This document shows, piece by piece, positions 52,454 to 61,589 of a stretch of DNA of 64,000 nucleotides. Numbering within the stretch: position 1 is the stretch's first letter; each line of letters opens with the position of its first letter. The notes under the pieces are model-generated. The model worked only from the letters and a program-made list of their open reading frames with translations, had not been told where the DNA came from and made no database searches. A program made the position numbers and the translations under genes. This DNA comes from an uncultured Alcaligenaceae bacterium (GTDB taxonomy: Bacteria; Pseudomonadota; Gammaproteobacteria; Burkholderiales; Burkholderiaceae_B), in the NCBI GenBank assembly GCA_937908115.1, contig CALEQZ010000020.1, positions 62,001-126,000 of the forward strand, in the 5' to 3' direction.

Positions 52454-53560
52454 CTAGCGCGCCGGTCCCCTAGGCGGTCCGGCCCTGCCACGCTTGGCCG
52501 GGCGGGGCTCGAGCAGCACCCGGCCGCGCACGCACCGCACGCGCACCGTGCCATGTTCGAACAACATCTGGCGGTCGTGCCCCAGGGCATGCAGCTGGCG
52601 CAGCTGGCGGACGAGTTCGGCAAGCCTCGCCTCGGTCGGCATGCGTGCGCCGTTGCGCGCCAGCCAATGGCGCAACACCAGCGTCTGGTGTGGCGGCGCG
52701 AGCTCGCGCCAGGGCGCGAGCGCAAAGCTTTTGCCGTCTTCGGACGGATCCAGCCGCTGGAAGTCCGCCTGTGCGACTTCTTCCAGGATGCCGGCAGCCT
52801 CGGCGGCCTGCCTGGCGTGACGCGCCAGGATGTCGCGCCAGCCCGGCCAGCGCATGTCCAGCACGGGCGCAAGCAGCGTGCGCACCGCAGCGCGGGTATA
52901 GCGCGGATCCTGGTTGGTGGGGTCAGCCACGGGCTGCCAGCCGGTGCGCTCGGTCCAGCGCTGCGCGGCAGCCAGGATGGCGCCGCGGCCGATGTCCAGC
53001 CACGGACGCAGGTAGCGCACGTCGTCGTGGCGGGTTTCCGCCGCCATCGCCCCCATGCCCGTGGGCCCGGCGCCGCGCAGCAGGCGCAGTAGCACGGTCT
53101 CGGCCTGGTCGTGGCGATGATGCGCCAGCAGCACGGCGGCCGCGCCAGTTTCGCGGGCATGCCGCGACAGCTCCGCATAGCGGGCCGTGCGGGCAGCGGC
53201 CTCCACGCCACTGCCGTCCGCGGTGTCGACGGCCACGCGCAGGTCCGCCAACGGCGCATCCAGCAATCCCGCCAGCGCTGCAACGCGCCCGGCCCATTCA
53301 TCGGCGGCCGCTTGCAGGCCGTGATGCACATGCACCAGCCGCACCGCCCTACCCTGTTCGCGACCGACGTGCACCGCGTAGACGGCCAACATGGACGAAT
53401 CCGCCCCGCCGCTGACGGCCACGGCCACCGGCGCCTGCGCCGGCAGGCCGGCCAGGCAGGCGCGCACCGCGTCGCGCAGCACGGGGTCGAGGTCGGCGCC
53501 GGACAAGACCGGGACGGCGCTCGATGCCGACGCGGCGCGCGGGGAATCGCCAAAATTCAT
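52454..53560 (-). CDS. tilS: tRNA(Ile)-lysidine synthase
   Basis: Modifies C34 of the minor tRNA-Ile to lysidine so that it reads AUA; essential. Protein of 368 residues with the PP-loop ATP-binding motif VAVSGGADSSML (about residues 46-57) and the family segments VHVHHGLQ, LAHHRHDQAET (HxxDDxxET-like) and NQDPRYTRAAVR. The C-terminal part is shorter than E. coli TilS (432). It follows accA with 15 nt between, and precedes lysC. Confidence 0.94.
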   Translation of the reverse strand: MNFGDSPRAASASSAVPVLSGADLDPVLRDAVRACLAGLPAQAPVAVAVSGGADSSMLAVYAVHVGREQGRAVRLVHVHHGLQAAADEWAGRVAALAGLLDAPLADLRVAVDTADGSGVEAAARTARYAELSRHARETGAAAVLLAHHRHDQAETVLLRLLRGAGPTGMGAMAAETRHDDVRYLRPWLDIGRGAILAAAQRWTERTGWQPVADPTNQDPRYTRAAVRTLLAPVLDMRWPGWRDILARHARQAAEAAGILEEVAQADFQRLDPSEDGKSFALAPWRELAPPHQTLVLRHWLARNGARMPTEARLAELVRQLRQLHALGHDRQMLFEHGTVRVRCVRGRVLLEPRPAKRGRAGPPRGPAR

Positions 53561-53575
53561 GAAAATCGCAGCAGG

Positions 53576-54541
53576 TCAGGCGCGCACTTCCTGGAACCGG
53601 CCATAGGCCAGCAGCCGCTGGATCCGGTGCTCGACCAGCTGTTCCGGGCTCATGCCGCTCAACTGGCGCAGCGCATCACCCAAGGCGCGACGCAGCAGCC
53701 GCGCCATCACGCGCGGGTCGCGATGCGCGCCACCGACGGGCTCGTTGACCACCCGGTCGATCAGGCCCAGTTCCTTCAGGCGCGGGGCGGTGATGGCCAG
53801 CGCCGCGGCGGCCTCGGGCGCCTTGTCGGCGCTGCGCCACAGGATGGACGCGCAGCCTTCTGGCGAGATGACCGAATAGGTGGCGTATTGCAGCATCAGC
53901 ACGGTGTTGGCCACGGCGATCGCCAAGGCGCCGCCCGACCCGCCTTCGCCGATGATGGTCGAGACGATGGGCACTTTCAGCTCGGCCATGGCATACAGGT
54001 TGCGGCCGATTGCCTCGGATTGCCCGCGCTCTTCGGCGCCGATGCCGGGGTATGCCCCGGGGGTGTCGACGAAGGTGAACACCGGCATGCCGAATTTTTC
54101 GGCCAGGCGCATCAGGCGCAGTGCCTTGCGGTAGCCTTCCGGGCGCGGCATGCCGAAGTTGCGCATGGCGCGCTCCTTGGTGTCGCGCCCCTTCTGGTGG
54201 CCGATGACCATGCAGGGCGTGCCGTTAAAGCGCGCCATGCCGCCGACGATGGACTGGTCGTCGGCATACATACGGTCGCCGTGCAGCTCGTGGAAATCCG
54301 TGAAGATCTCGCGCACGTAGTCCAGCGTGTAGGGCCGCTGCGGGTGGCGGGCCACCAGCGCCGTCTGCCAGGGCGTGAGCTTGCTGTAGATGTCCTTGGC
54401 CAGCGCCTGGCTTTTTTGCTGCAGGCGGCTGATTTCCTCGGAAATATCCACGGCCGAGTCGGCCTGCACGTAGCGCAGCTGCTCGATCTTGTTCTCAAGC
54501 TCGGCCAGCGGTTGTTCGAATTCGAGAAAGGTATTGCGCAT
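53576..54541 (-). CDS. accA: acetyl-CoA carboxylase carboxyltransferase subunit alpha
   Basis: Alpha subunit of the carboxyltransferase that forms malonyl-CoA for fatty acid synthesis. At 321 residues it has normal length; it starts MRNTFLEFEQPLAELENKIE, and the crotonase-fold motifs GHQKGRDTKERAMRNFGMPRPEGYRKA (in parts), FVDTPGAYPGIGAEERGQSEAI and GEGGSGGALAIAVAN are intact. Genes alkA-accA-tilS run together with short spacers, a conserved betaproteobacterial order. Confidence 0.97.
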   Translation of the reverse strand: MRNTFLEFEQPLAELENKIEQLRYVQADSAVDISEEISRLQQKSQALAKDIYSKLTPWQTALVARHPQRPYTLDYVREIFTDFHELHGDRMYADDQSIVGGMARFNGTPCMVIGHQKGRDTKERAMRNFGMPRPEGYRKALRLMRLAEKFGMPVFTFVDTPGAYPGIGAEERGQSEAIGRNLYAMAELKVPIVSTIIGEGGSGGALAIAVANTVLMLQYATYSVISPEGCASILWRSADKAPEAAAALAITAPRLKELGLIDRVVNEPVGGAHRDPRVMARLLRRALGDALRQLSGMSPEQLVEHRIQRLLAYGRFQEVRA

Positions 54542-54574
54542 CTCGGAGAGTCCGTGGTTGGAATTAGGCCGCGC

Positions 54575-55219
54575 TCAGTACTGCACCGGCACTGGATCCA
54601 GGCTGCGCCAGAGATACCAGGTTGCCACGGTGCGCCACGGCTGCCAGGCCTGTGAGACTTCGCGTGCTTCGAAGCGCGACACGGGCTCGCCGCTGAAATA
54701 GTGTAGCGATATCGCCTTGAGCAGGCCCAGGTCGTCCAGCGGCAGCACATCGGGCCGCTGCAAATTGAATATCAGGAACATCTCGGCCGTCCAGCGGCCG
54801 ATGCCGCGTATGGCCGTCAGTTCGGTGATGATGGCCTCGTCGTCCATCTGCGCCCAGCGGTCGGGGTGGACGCGCTTTTCCTGGAAATGGGCGGCCAAGT
54901 CCAGCAGGTATTCGGCCTTGCGCTGCGACAGACCCGCCGCGCGCAACCCTTCGCAGCCGGCGCGCAGCGTGGCCGCCGGACCGGGGCGCCGCCCGCAGGC
55001 TTCGACGTAGCGCTGCCAGACGGCGTCGGCCGCCTTGGTGGAAATTTGTTGGCCGACGATGGCGCGCGCCAGCGTCACGAACGGCGTGCCGCGCGAGGTC
55101 AGCCAGACTTCGGGATGCTTGGGGATCACTTTCCGGAGGATGCGGTCCCGGCGCATCAGGTGGGCGACCGCCTCGTCCCAGTAAGCAGGCTTGGCGATGG
55201 GAATGTCTGCGCTCGACAT
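54575..55219 (-). CDS. alkA: DNA-3-methyladenine glycosylase II, HhH-GPD family
   Basis: Base-excision repair enzyme of 214 residues that removes alkylated bases. The fold's helix-hairpin-helix is LTAIRGIGRWTAEMFLIFNL, followed by the catalytic Asp in VLPLDDLGLLKA. ARAIVGQQIS is the typical early segment (VR.I..QQ.S). It is shorter than E. coli AlkA (282) because the N-terminal beta domain is absent, as in the common bacterial short form. It lies 11 nt after cysS and 33 nt before accA. Confidence 0.91.
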   Translation of the reverse strand: MSSADIPIAKPAYWDEAVAHLMRRDRILRKVIPKHPEVWLTSRGTPFVTLARAIVGQQISTKAADAVWQRYVEACGRRPGPAATLRAGCEGLRAAGLSQRKAEYLLDLAAHFQEKRVHPDRWAQMDDEAIITELTAIRGIGRWTAEMFLIFNLQRPDVLPLDDLGLLKAISLHYFSGEPVSRFEAREVSQAWQPWRTVATWYLWRSLDPVPVQY

Positions 55220-55230
55220 GCACGGGCCCC

Positions 55231-56697
55231 TTAGGCGCGCCGCCAGGCGGTTTGGCCGCCAGGCCGATCTTCGAGTTCGATGCCGGCCGCGCGCAGCTCG
55301 GCGCGGATGCGGTCGGCTTCGGCGTAGTTGCGCGCCTGCTTGGCCGCGGCACGGGCGGCGACCAGGGCTTCGATGGCGGCGTCGTCCAGGGCGGCCGGTG
55401 CCTGCTGTCCCGCCTGCCCTTCGGGCACTTGCCCGGCGCGATAGCGCGAGCCATGCTGGAAATACCGGTCAGGATCCTGCTGCAGCAGCCCGAGCACCGC
55501 GCCCAGCGCCTTGAGCTGGCCGGCGGTACGGGCGCAGCGTTCGCGGTTGGCCTGCGAAGCCAGCTCGAACAGGGCCGCCACCGCGCCGGACGAATTGAAA
55601 TCGTCGTCCATGGCCGCCTTGAAGGCCTGCGCCTGGGGGTGGTCCCAGTCTATGGCAGCGTCCGCGGGCGGGACGTTGCGCAGCGTCTGGTACAGGCGGT
55701 CCAGTGCGTTCTGCGCGTCGAACAAGTTGGCTGCGGCGTAGTTCTGCGGGCTGCGGTAGTGGTTGCGCACGATGAAGAACCGCAGCATCTCCGCCTCGCG
55801 CGGGTTGCTTTCGTAGTCGGCGCCTTCCTGGCCGTCCTGCGTGCCGATGGTCTGGCGTATCGTGCGGAAGTTGCCGAGCGACTTGGACATCTTGTCGGCG
55901 TCGACCATCAGCGGCCCGCAGTGCATCCACACGTTGGCCAGCGTGCCGCCGAAGGCGCCTTCGCTTTGCGCGATCTCGTTTTCGTGGTGCGGGAACTTCA
56001 GGTCGGGCCCGCCGCCGTGGATATCCAGGGGCAGCCCCAGCAGCGCCTTGCTCATGGCCGAGCACTCGATGTGCCAGCCGGGGCGGCCAGGCCCGTAGGG
56101 CGAATCCCAGCGCGTGTCGGGCGGCTCGGTCGGCTTGGCCGCCTTCCAGAGCACGAAGTCCAACGGATCGCGCTTGGCCGCATCTACGGCCACGCGCTCG
56201 CCGGCACGCAAGTCGTCCAGCGACTTGCCCGAGAGCTTGCCGTAGCCGGCAAACCCGCGCACCGCGAAGTTGACGTCGCCGTCCTCGGCCCGGTAGGCCA
56301 GCCCGCGCGCCTCCAGCCGGCCGATGATGTCGAGCATGTCGGCCACGTGCTCGGTGGCGCGCGGCTCGTGGTCCGGGCGCTGCACGCCCAGCGCGCGCTC
56401 GTCGGCATGCATGGCGGCGATGAAGTATTCGGTCACCTCGCCGATGCGCTTGCCGGTCTCGACGGCGCGGCGGATGATCTTGTCGTCGATGTCGGTGATG
56501 TTGCGCACATAGGTGACGTCGTAGCCGCTGGCCCGCAGCCAGCGCTGCACGACGTCGAAGCCGACCAGCATCCGGGCGTGGCCCAGGTGGCAATAGTCGT
56601 AGACCGTCATGCCGCAAACGTACATGCGCACCTTTCCCGGCTCGACCGGACGCAGGGGCTCCTTGGTACGCGACAACGTATTGTAGATATGCAGCAT
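55231..56697 (-). CDS. cysS: cysteinyl-tRNA synthetase
   Basis: Class I aminoacyl-tRNA synthetase of 488 residues charging tRNA-Cys. Zinc/cysteine-binding start VCGMTVYDYCHLGHARM (HLGH is the HIGH signature), the WHIECSAMS segment, and KMSKSLGNF (KMSKS) are all present. Compared with E. coli CysS (461) the C-terminal part is slightly longer with an Ala/Gln-rich insertion (about residues 425-450). The ATG at 56697 is preferred over an in-frame TTG upstream. It is divergent from the TPR gene. Confidence 0.96.
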   Translation of the reverse strand: MLHIYNTLSRTKEPLRPVEPGKVRMYVCGMTVYDYCHLGHARMLVGFDVVQRWLRASGYDVTYVRNITDIDDKIIRRAVETGKRIGEVTEYFIAAMHADERALGVQRPDHEPRATEHVADMLDIIGRLEARGLAYRAEDGDVNFAVRGFAGYGKLSGKSLDDLRAGERVAVDAAKRDPLDFVLWKAAKPTEPPDTRWDSPYGPGRPGWHIECSAMSKALLGLPLDIHGGGPDLKFPHHENEIAQSEGAFGGTLANVWMHCGPLMVDADKMSKSLGNFRTIRQTIGTQDGQEGADYESNPREAEMLRFFIVRNHYRSPQNYAAANLFDAQNALDRLYQTLRNVPPADAAIDWDHPQAQAFKAAMDDDFNSSGAVAALFELASQANRERCARTAGQLKALGAVLGLLQQDPDRYFQHGSRYRAGQVPEGQAGQQAPAALDDAAIEALVAARAAAKQARNYAEADRIRAELRAAGIELEDRPGGQTAWRRA

Positions 56698-56876
56698 GAA
56701 GTCGGAATCCAAACGACTAGCCCCGCCAAGGGCTCGCGCGCACGATCGGCGCGGCTTGGCGCGCGATTCGGGCCGGACACTGCAACCGGGGCTAAAATGG
56801 CGGTCGTCAAGTATAGCAAGCGGCTCGATCGCTCAACCCGCACGCACAGCCCTTCGTCATCCAGCCCACCGCTTCC

Positions 56877-57557
56877 ATGCCGAGACTCCTTTGCCCACTA
56901 CTTACGGTGCTGTGCCTGGCGACGCCGGCCGCCGCGCTGGCCCAATCCATGCCAGGGATACCCGACGTGCCGTCGACCAGCCGCTCCATCACGGCCGACC
57001 CCGATGCCCCGCCGCGTGAAGGCGGCTGGGATGCGCTGGCGCGCCTGCTCGAAGCGGCCAAGCCCAGCGTGGACACCTCGATTCCGCTGACGCCGTCGCA
57101 GATCACCGACGCCATCGAGGCGCTGCTCAACCAGGGCCGCAACCAGGAAGCGCTCGCCCGCATCCGCGAGCGCATGGCACAGGAAGAACACCGCCGCGCG
57201 CCGGGCACCGACGTGCAGCTGCAGTTCCAGTACGCGCGTGCGCTGGCCGCCACCGGCCAGGCCGGCGAGGCCGAAAAGGTCTATCTCGAAATGACCGAGC
57301 GCTACCCCGAGCTGCCCGAGCCCTGGAACAACCTGGCCGTGCTGTACGTGCAGCGCGGCGAGCTTGACCTGGCCAGCCAGGCCCTGCACAGCGCGCTGCT
57401 GGCCAACCCGCGCTACGGCGAAGCGCTGGCCAACCTGGCCGACGTCCGCCTGATGATGGCCGCGCGCGATTACCGCACGGCCGCGGCCCGCGGCGTACCG
57501 GGCGCGGCCGCCCGCGCCGACGCGATCGACGCCCTGCTCGGAAAATCCAAGCCATGA
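56877..57557 (+). CDS. exported tetratricopeptide-repeat protein
   Basis: Periplasmic protein of 226 residues with a signal peptide (MPRLLCPLLTVLCLATPAAA, cleavage near ALAQS). TPR-like helical pairs occupy about residues 80-200 (NQGRNQEALARIRERM, YARALAATGQAGEAEKVYLE, NNLAVLYVQRGELDLASQAL). Function unknown; found in this position, between cysS and a cyclophilin gene, in related bacteria. Its stop overlaps the cyclophilin start (ATGA), so it may assist the same envelope folding tasks. Confidence 0.88.
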   Translation: MPRLLCPLLTVLCLATPAAALAQSMPGIPDVPSTSRSITADPDAPPREGGWDALARLLEAAKPSVDTSIPLTPSQITDAIEALLNQGRNQEALARIRERMAQEEHRRAPGTDVQLQFQYARALAATGQAGEAEKVYLEMTERYPELPEPWNNLAVLYVQRGELDLASQALHSALLANPRYGEALANLADVRLMMAARDYRTAAARGVPGAAARADAIDALLGKSKP

Positions 57558-58183
57558 TCCCATCCCACCTGCGCGGCGCGCTCAAGCGCGTGGTACTGGC
57601 CGGCCTGTTGACGATGGCCGCCGGCACCTCTGCCGCCCAACCCACTTCCTCTTCCACCGAAGGTAAAGCCCCCATGAATGCCTCGCCTCGCGTAAAGCTC
57701 TCCACCAACCACGGCGACATGATCATCGCGCTCGACGCCGAAAAAGCGCCCAAGACCGTGGAAAACTTCCTTGCCTACGTCCGGGAGGGCTTCTACGACG
57801 GCACCGTTTTCCACCGGGTCATCGACGGCTTCATGATCCAGGGCGGCGGCTTCGAGCCCGGCATGAAGCAAAAGCCCACCCGCGCGCCCATCGAAAACGA
57901 AGCCAACAACGGGCTGAAAAACGATCGCTACACGCTGGCCATGGCCCGCACCAGCGATCCGCATTCGGCCACGGCGCAGTTTTTCATCAACGTCACCGAC
58001 AACGACTTCCTGAACTTCACCGCGCCCACGGCCACCGGCTGGGGCTACGCGGTGTTCGGCAAGGTGGTCGAGGGCACCGAGACAGTCAACAGCATCAAGG
58101 CCGTCAAGACCGGCAATCGGGGCTTTCACCAGAACGTGCCCCAGGAAGACGTAATCATCGAAAAGGCCGAAATCCTTGAATAA
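57554..58183 (+). CDS. cyclophilin-type peptidyl-prolyl cis-trans isomerase
   Basis: PPIase of 209 residues from the coupled ATG at 57554, which provides a signal peptide (MIPSHLRGALKRVVLAGLLT, cleavage near TSAAQ). The catalytic domain starts at residue 41 and has the cyclophilin motifs FHRVIDGFMIQGG (active-site Arg) and TAQFFINVTDN. An internal ATG (57674) with AAGG upstream begins exactly at the PpiB-like domain, MNASPRVKL. Hence one gene may yield a secreted and a cytoplasmic form, a point that the sequence alone cannot settle. Confidence 0.92.
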   Translation: MIPSHLRGALKRVVLAGLLTMAAGTSAAQPTSSSTEGKAPMNASPRVKLSTNHGDMIIALDAEKAPKTVENFLAYVREGFYDGTVFHRVIDGFMIQGGGFEPGMKQKPTRAPIENEANNGLKNDRYTLAMARTSDPHSATAQFFINVTDNDFLNFTAPTATGWGYAVFGKVVEGTETVNSIKAVKTGNRGFHQNVPQEDVIIEKAEILE

Positions 58184-58961
58184 GCTGTCCCTGCCCGGCC
58201 CGCTCTGGTTCGCCTCCGACCTGCACCTGGGGCCGCAGACCCCGGGCACCTCGCGGGCATTCCTGGACTGGCTCGGCATGGCTGCCGGCGAAGCGGCGGC
58301 AGTGCTGCTGCCTGGCGACATCTTCGACGCCTGGATAGGCGACGACGTGGCGGCGGCCCCGCCGCCCTGGCTGGCAGAAGTGCTGCAAGGCCTGCAGGCC
58401 GCGGCGCAGCGCGTGCCGGTCTGGCTTGGCCGGGGCAACCGCGATTTCCTGATGGGCCAGGCGCTGGCCGATCGGGTCGGCGCCGGCCTGCTGCCGGACG
58501 GCGCCCTGCTGGAAACCGACTATGGCACGGTGCTGCTTAGCCACGGCGACGAATACTGCACCGACGACACCGCGTACCAGCAATTCCGCGCCATGGTCCG
58601 CGACCCGCAATGGCAGGCGCAGTTCCTGGCCCGTCCGATTCCCGAGCGCATCGCCCTGGCCGCGCAGGCGCGCGGCGAAAGTATGGCGGCCAACCAGGCC
58701 AAGTCGGCCGAAATCATGGACGTCAACGCGGCGGCCGTCGAGCAGGCGCTGCGCACGAGCGGTGTGCGCCTGATGATCCACGGCCATACCCACCGCCCGG
58801 GGCGCAACGTGCTGTCGGTGGACGGACGACGCTGCGAGCGCTGGGTGTTGCCGGATTGGGACTGCGACCACGGCAGCCCCCGCGGCGGCTGGCTGGTGCT
58901 GGACCGCGACGGGCCCGCGCTCTACGACCTCCAAGCCGCAGAGAGCCAGCCCTTGGCGTAA
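58176..58961 (+). CDS. lpxH: UDP-2,3-diacylglucosamine diphosphatase
   Basis: Peripheral membrane metallo-phosphoesterase of lipid A synthesis that converts UDP-2,3-diacylglucosamine to lipid X. The 261-residue protein has the calcineurin-like metal-site motifs FASDLHLGP, LPGDIFDAWIGDD, RGNRDF and LMIHGHTHRP. It is assigned to a TTG start at 58176, inside the end of the cyclophilin gene (8-nt overlap), with AAGG upstream. The last gene of the TPR-cyclophilin-lpxH run. Confidence 0.93.
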   Translation: MNKLSLPGPLWFASDLHLGPQTPGTSRAFLDWLGMAAGEAAAVLLPGDIFDAWIGDDVAAAPPPWLAEVLQGLQAAAQRVPVWLGRGNRDFLMGQALADRVGAGLLPDGALLETDYGTVLLSHGDEYCTDDTAYQQFRAMVRDPQWQAQFLARPIPERIALAAQARGESMAANQAKSAEIMDVNAAAVEQALRTSGVRLMIHGHTHRPGRNVLSVDGRRCERWVLPDWDCDHGSPRGGWLVLDRDGPALYDLQAAESQPLA

Positions 58962-58980
58962 AGGCTGCGGATGTTGCGCC

Positions 58981-59001
58981 GCCCGGCGGCTGCCGCCGGG
59001 C
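58981..59001. terminator. GC hairpin between convergent lpxH and uppP
   Basis: Nine-bp all-GC stem (58981-58989 with 58993-59001) with a 3-nt loop between two converging genes. No T-run follows on either strand, so termination would need Rho or be inefficient. Confidence 0.35.
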
Positions 59002-59840
59002 TAGCGTAGCCACAGCCAGGCCGCCACCACCGCGCCTAGCGCAATCCGGTACCAGGCAAAGACGCGGTAGGTGTGCCGCGCCACGAAGGCCAACACGGCC
59101 TTGACCACCAACAAGGCGCTAACGAAGGCCGCGACAAAGCCCACGGTGATCGCAGCCAGGTCCTGGCTGGTCAGCACGTCGAAATTGCGATAGGTATCGT
59201 AGATGGCGGCCGCCAGCATGGTCGGCATGGCCAGGAAAAAAGAAAACTCCGTGGCCGTCTTGCGCTGTATGCCGGCCATCATGCCACCGATGATGGTCGC
59301 CCCAGACCGCGAGGTGCCGGGAATCATCGCCACGCATTGCGCCGCGCCGACGGCCAGTGCCTGCCGCCACGAGATTTCTTCCAAGCGGTGCGCAGTCGCG
59401 TTGCGCGTGGCGGCCGATACGCCGCCGGCTTGCGGCTTGCGCTCGACCCACAGCATGATCAGTCCGCCGATCACCAGCGTGGCCACCACCACGCCAGGGT
59501 GGAAGAACAGCGCCTTGATCTGCTTGATGAACAAGGCACCGATCACCGCAGCGGGCAGGAAGGCAACCAGCAAATTACGGGCAAACCCCAGCTCGGCGGG
59601 CTCACGCGCGATCGTGCCGCGGATCAGCTGCCACAGCCGCTGGCGGAACACCCACATCACGGCCTGGATGGAGCCGAGCTGGATGACCACCTCGAACACC
59701 TTGCCCTCGCTGGAGGTGAACCCGATCCAGCTGCCGGCCACGATCAGGTGGCCGGTGCTCGAAACCGGCAGGAACTCGGTCAATCCTTCCAGCAAGCCCA
59801 GGAAAAATGCCTGGACCAAGTGCAACGTGCTATCTGTCAT
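59001..59840 (-). CDS. uppP: undecaprenyl-diphosphate phosphatase
   Basis: Inner-membrane enzyme of 279 residues (BacA/UppP family) that recycles the lipid carrier of peptidoglycan synthesis and gives bacitracin resistance. The two conserved motifs are present: EGLTEFLPVSSTGHL (residues about 19-33) and PGTSRSGATIIGGM. Around eight hydrophobic helices. It is transcribed on the minus strand, 72 nt downstream of the TerC gene's stop region's opposite end and convergent with lpxH. Confidence 0.96.
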   Translation of the reverse strand: MTDSTLHLVQAFFLGLLEGLTEFLPVSSTGHLIVAGSWIGFTSSEGKVFEVVIQLGSIQAVMWVFRQRLWQLIRGTIAREPAELGFARNLLVAFLPAAVIGALFIKQIKALFFHPGVVVATLVIGGLIMLWVERKPQAGGVSAATRNATAHRLEEISWRQALAVGAAQCVAMIPGTSRSGATIIGGMMAGIQRKTATEFSFFLAMPTMLAAAIYDTYRNFDVLTSQDLAAITVGFVAAFVSALLVVKAVLAFVARHTYRVFAWYRIALGAVVAAWLWLR

Positions 59841-59912
59841 CGGGGCAATCGCGCAAAAAATGAAGCTATTGTAGGCGCGCGGCCGGCGCAGCCCCGGAGA
59901 TGGCGGCGCGCC

Positions 59913-61493
59913 TTACTGCGCCGCCGGGTCGTCGGCGCCTTCGCCGTCTTCGGGCGGCAGCTTCAGGATGCGCACCGACGCGATGCGGCGCCCTTCCAGC
60001 TTGAGCACTTCGAAGCGGTAGCGGGCATGCGGCGCGACGTGCTCGCAGGTGTCGCCCGGCTGCGGCAAGGTGCCGAACTTGGCCAGCAGATAGCCGGCCA
60101 GCGTCGTGTAGTCCTCGGCCTCGTCGGTCAGCCCTTCGGTTTCCAGCACCTGCTCCACGTGGTGCAGGTCCGCCGCGCCGTCCACCTTCCAGGCGTCTGG
60201 CCCGTCGGCGATGATGTCGGGCGTTTCGTCTTCGTCGGGAAACTCGCCCGCGATTGCCTCGAACACATCTATGGGCGTGACCAGGCCTTCGATCGCGCCG
60301 AACTCGTCAGCGACCAGCACGAGCTGGCCACGCGAGCGCTTGAGCGTGTCCATCAGGCGCAAAATGCTGATGGACTCGTGCACGATGATGGGCTGGCGCA
60401 GGCGGTCGTGGCGAATGCGCCCGCCCGTGAGCAAGTCCTCGATCATGTCCTTGGCCCGGCCGATGCCGATCACCTCGTCAAGCGAGCCCTTGCACACGGG
60501 AAAGAAGCTGTGGGGCGTGCGGCTGATTTGCGCGCGTATGGTGTCGGCGTCGTCCTCGATGTTGATCCAAGACACCTCGGTGCGCGGCGTGATGACGGAA
60601 TGGATGGAACGCTGGGCCAGCGTCAGCACGCCGCTGACCATGTTGCGCTCTTCGACGCCGAAGGCTGGCGTGGCTGGTTCGTCGGGTTCGGACGCATCCT
60701 CTTCGACGTCGGGCGGGCGCTTGCCCAGCATGCGCAGCACGGCCTCGGCAGTGCGCTCGCGCATCGGTCGCGAGGCATCGAGCTTGAGCAGGTTGCGACG
60801 CGCCACCTGGTTGAGCGCCTCGATGACGATGGAAAAACCGATGGCAGCGTACAGGTAACCCTTGGGCACCTTGAAGCCGAAGCTTTCGGCGACCAGCGAA
60901 AAGCCGATCATCAGCAAAAAGCCCAGGCACAGCACCACCACGGTGGGATGCTTGTTGACGAAGCGCGTCAGCGGCTTGGACGCGACCAGCATCAAGGCGA
61001 TGGCGATGGCCACCGCCGCCATCATGATGGCCAGGTGCTCGACCATGCCGACGGCGGTGATGACCGCGTCCAGCGAGAACACCGCGTCGAGCACGACAAT
61101 CTGCAGCACGATGACCCAGAAGCTCGCGTACACGCGCGGCCGCGACGACAGCGCGCGCCGCCCCTCGATGCGCTCGTGCAGCTCCATCGTGCCCTTGAAC
61201 AGCAGGAAAAAGCCGCCCAGCATCAGGATGAGGTCGCGGCCGGAAAAGGAAAACGGTCCGAGCGCGAACAGTGGCTGGGTCAGGGTGACCAGCCACGACA
61301 TGACCGTCAGCAGGCCCAGGCGCATGACCAGCGCCAGCGACAGCCCGATGATGCGTGCGCGGTCGCGCTGGTTCGGCGGCAGCTTGTCCGCCAGGATGGC
61401 GATGAAGATGAGGTTGTCTATCCCCAGTACGATTTCCAGTACGACCAGGGTAAGCAGGCCGACCCAAGCAGACGGGTCAAGCAGCCACTCCAT
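59913..61493 (-). CDS. TerC-family membrane protein with CBS pair and CorC/HlyC domain
   Basis: Integral membrane protein of 526 residues of the YegH/YoaE type. The first 230 residues are TerC-like, with seven helices and the acidic LEIVLGIDNLIFIAI and VVLDAVFSLDAVITA helices that could carry a divalent cation. A pair of CBS domains follows (about 300-420, VITPRTEVSWIN and LRQPIIVHESISILRLMD) and a CorC/HlyC transporter-associated domain (about 435-510). Likely an exporter of manganese or another metal, possibly linked to metalation of secreted proteins as proposed for TerC. Function inferred from family. Confidence 0.9.
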   Translation of the reverse strand: MEWLLDPSAWVGLLTLVVLEIVLGIDNLIFIAILADKLPPNQRDRARIIGLSLALVMRLGLLTVMSWLVTLTQPLFALGPFSFSGRDLILMLGGFFLLFKGTMELHERIEGRRALSSRPRVYASFWVIVLQIVVLDAVFSLDAVITAVGMVEHLAIMMAAVAIAIALMLVASKPLTRFVNKHPTVVVLCLGFLLMIGFSLVAESFGFKVPKGYLYAAIGFSIVIEALNQVARRNLLKLDASRPMRERTAEAVLRMLGKRPPDVEEDASEPDEPATPAFGVEERNMVSGVLTLAQRSIHSVITPRTEVSWINIEDDADTIRAQISRTPHSFFPVCKGSLDEVIGIGRAKDMIEDLLTGGRIRHDRLRQPIIVHESISILRLMDTLKRSRGQLVLVADEFGAIEGLVTPIDVFEAIAGEFPDEDETPDIIADGPDAWKVDGAADLHHVEQVLETEGLTDEAEDYTTLAGYLLAKFGTLPQPGDTCEHVAPHARYRFEVLKLEGRRIASVRILKLPPEDGEGADDPAAQ

Positions 61494-61589
61494 CAGCGAC
61501 TCCGAGAGTTGTGCAAGCGCTATCGTACCCGGAATCCCCCGGCGGCCGCTGTCAAGGCGCGCTGCCTGCGGTCGTCGGGATGCACGCGA

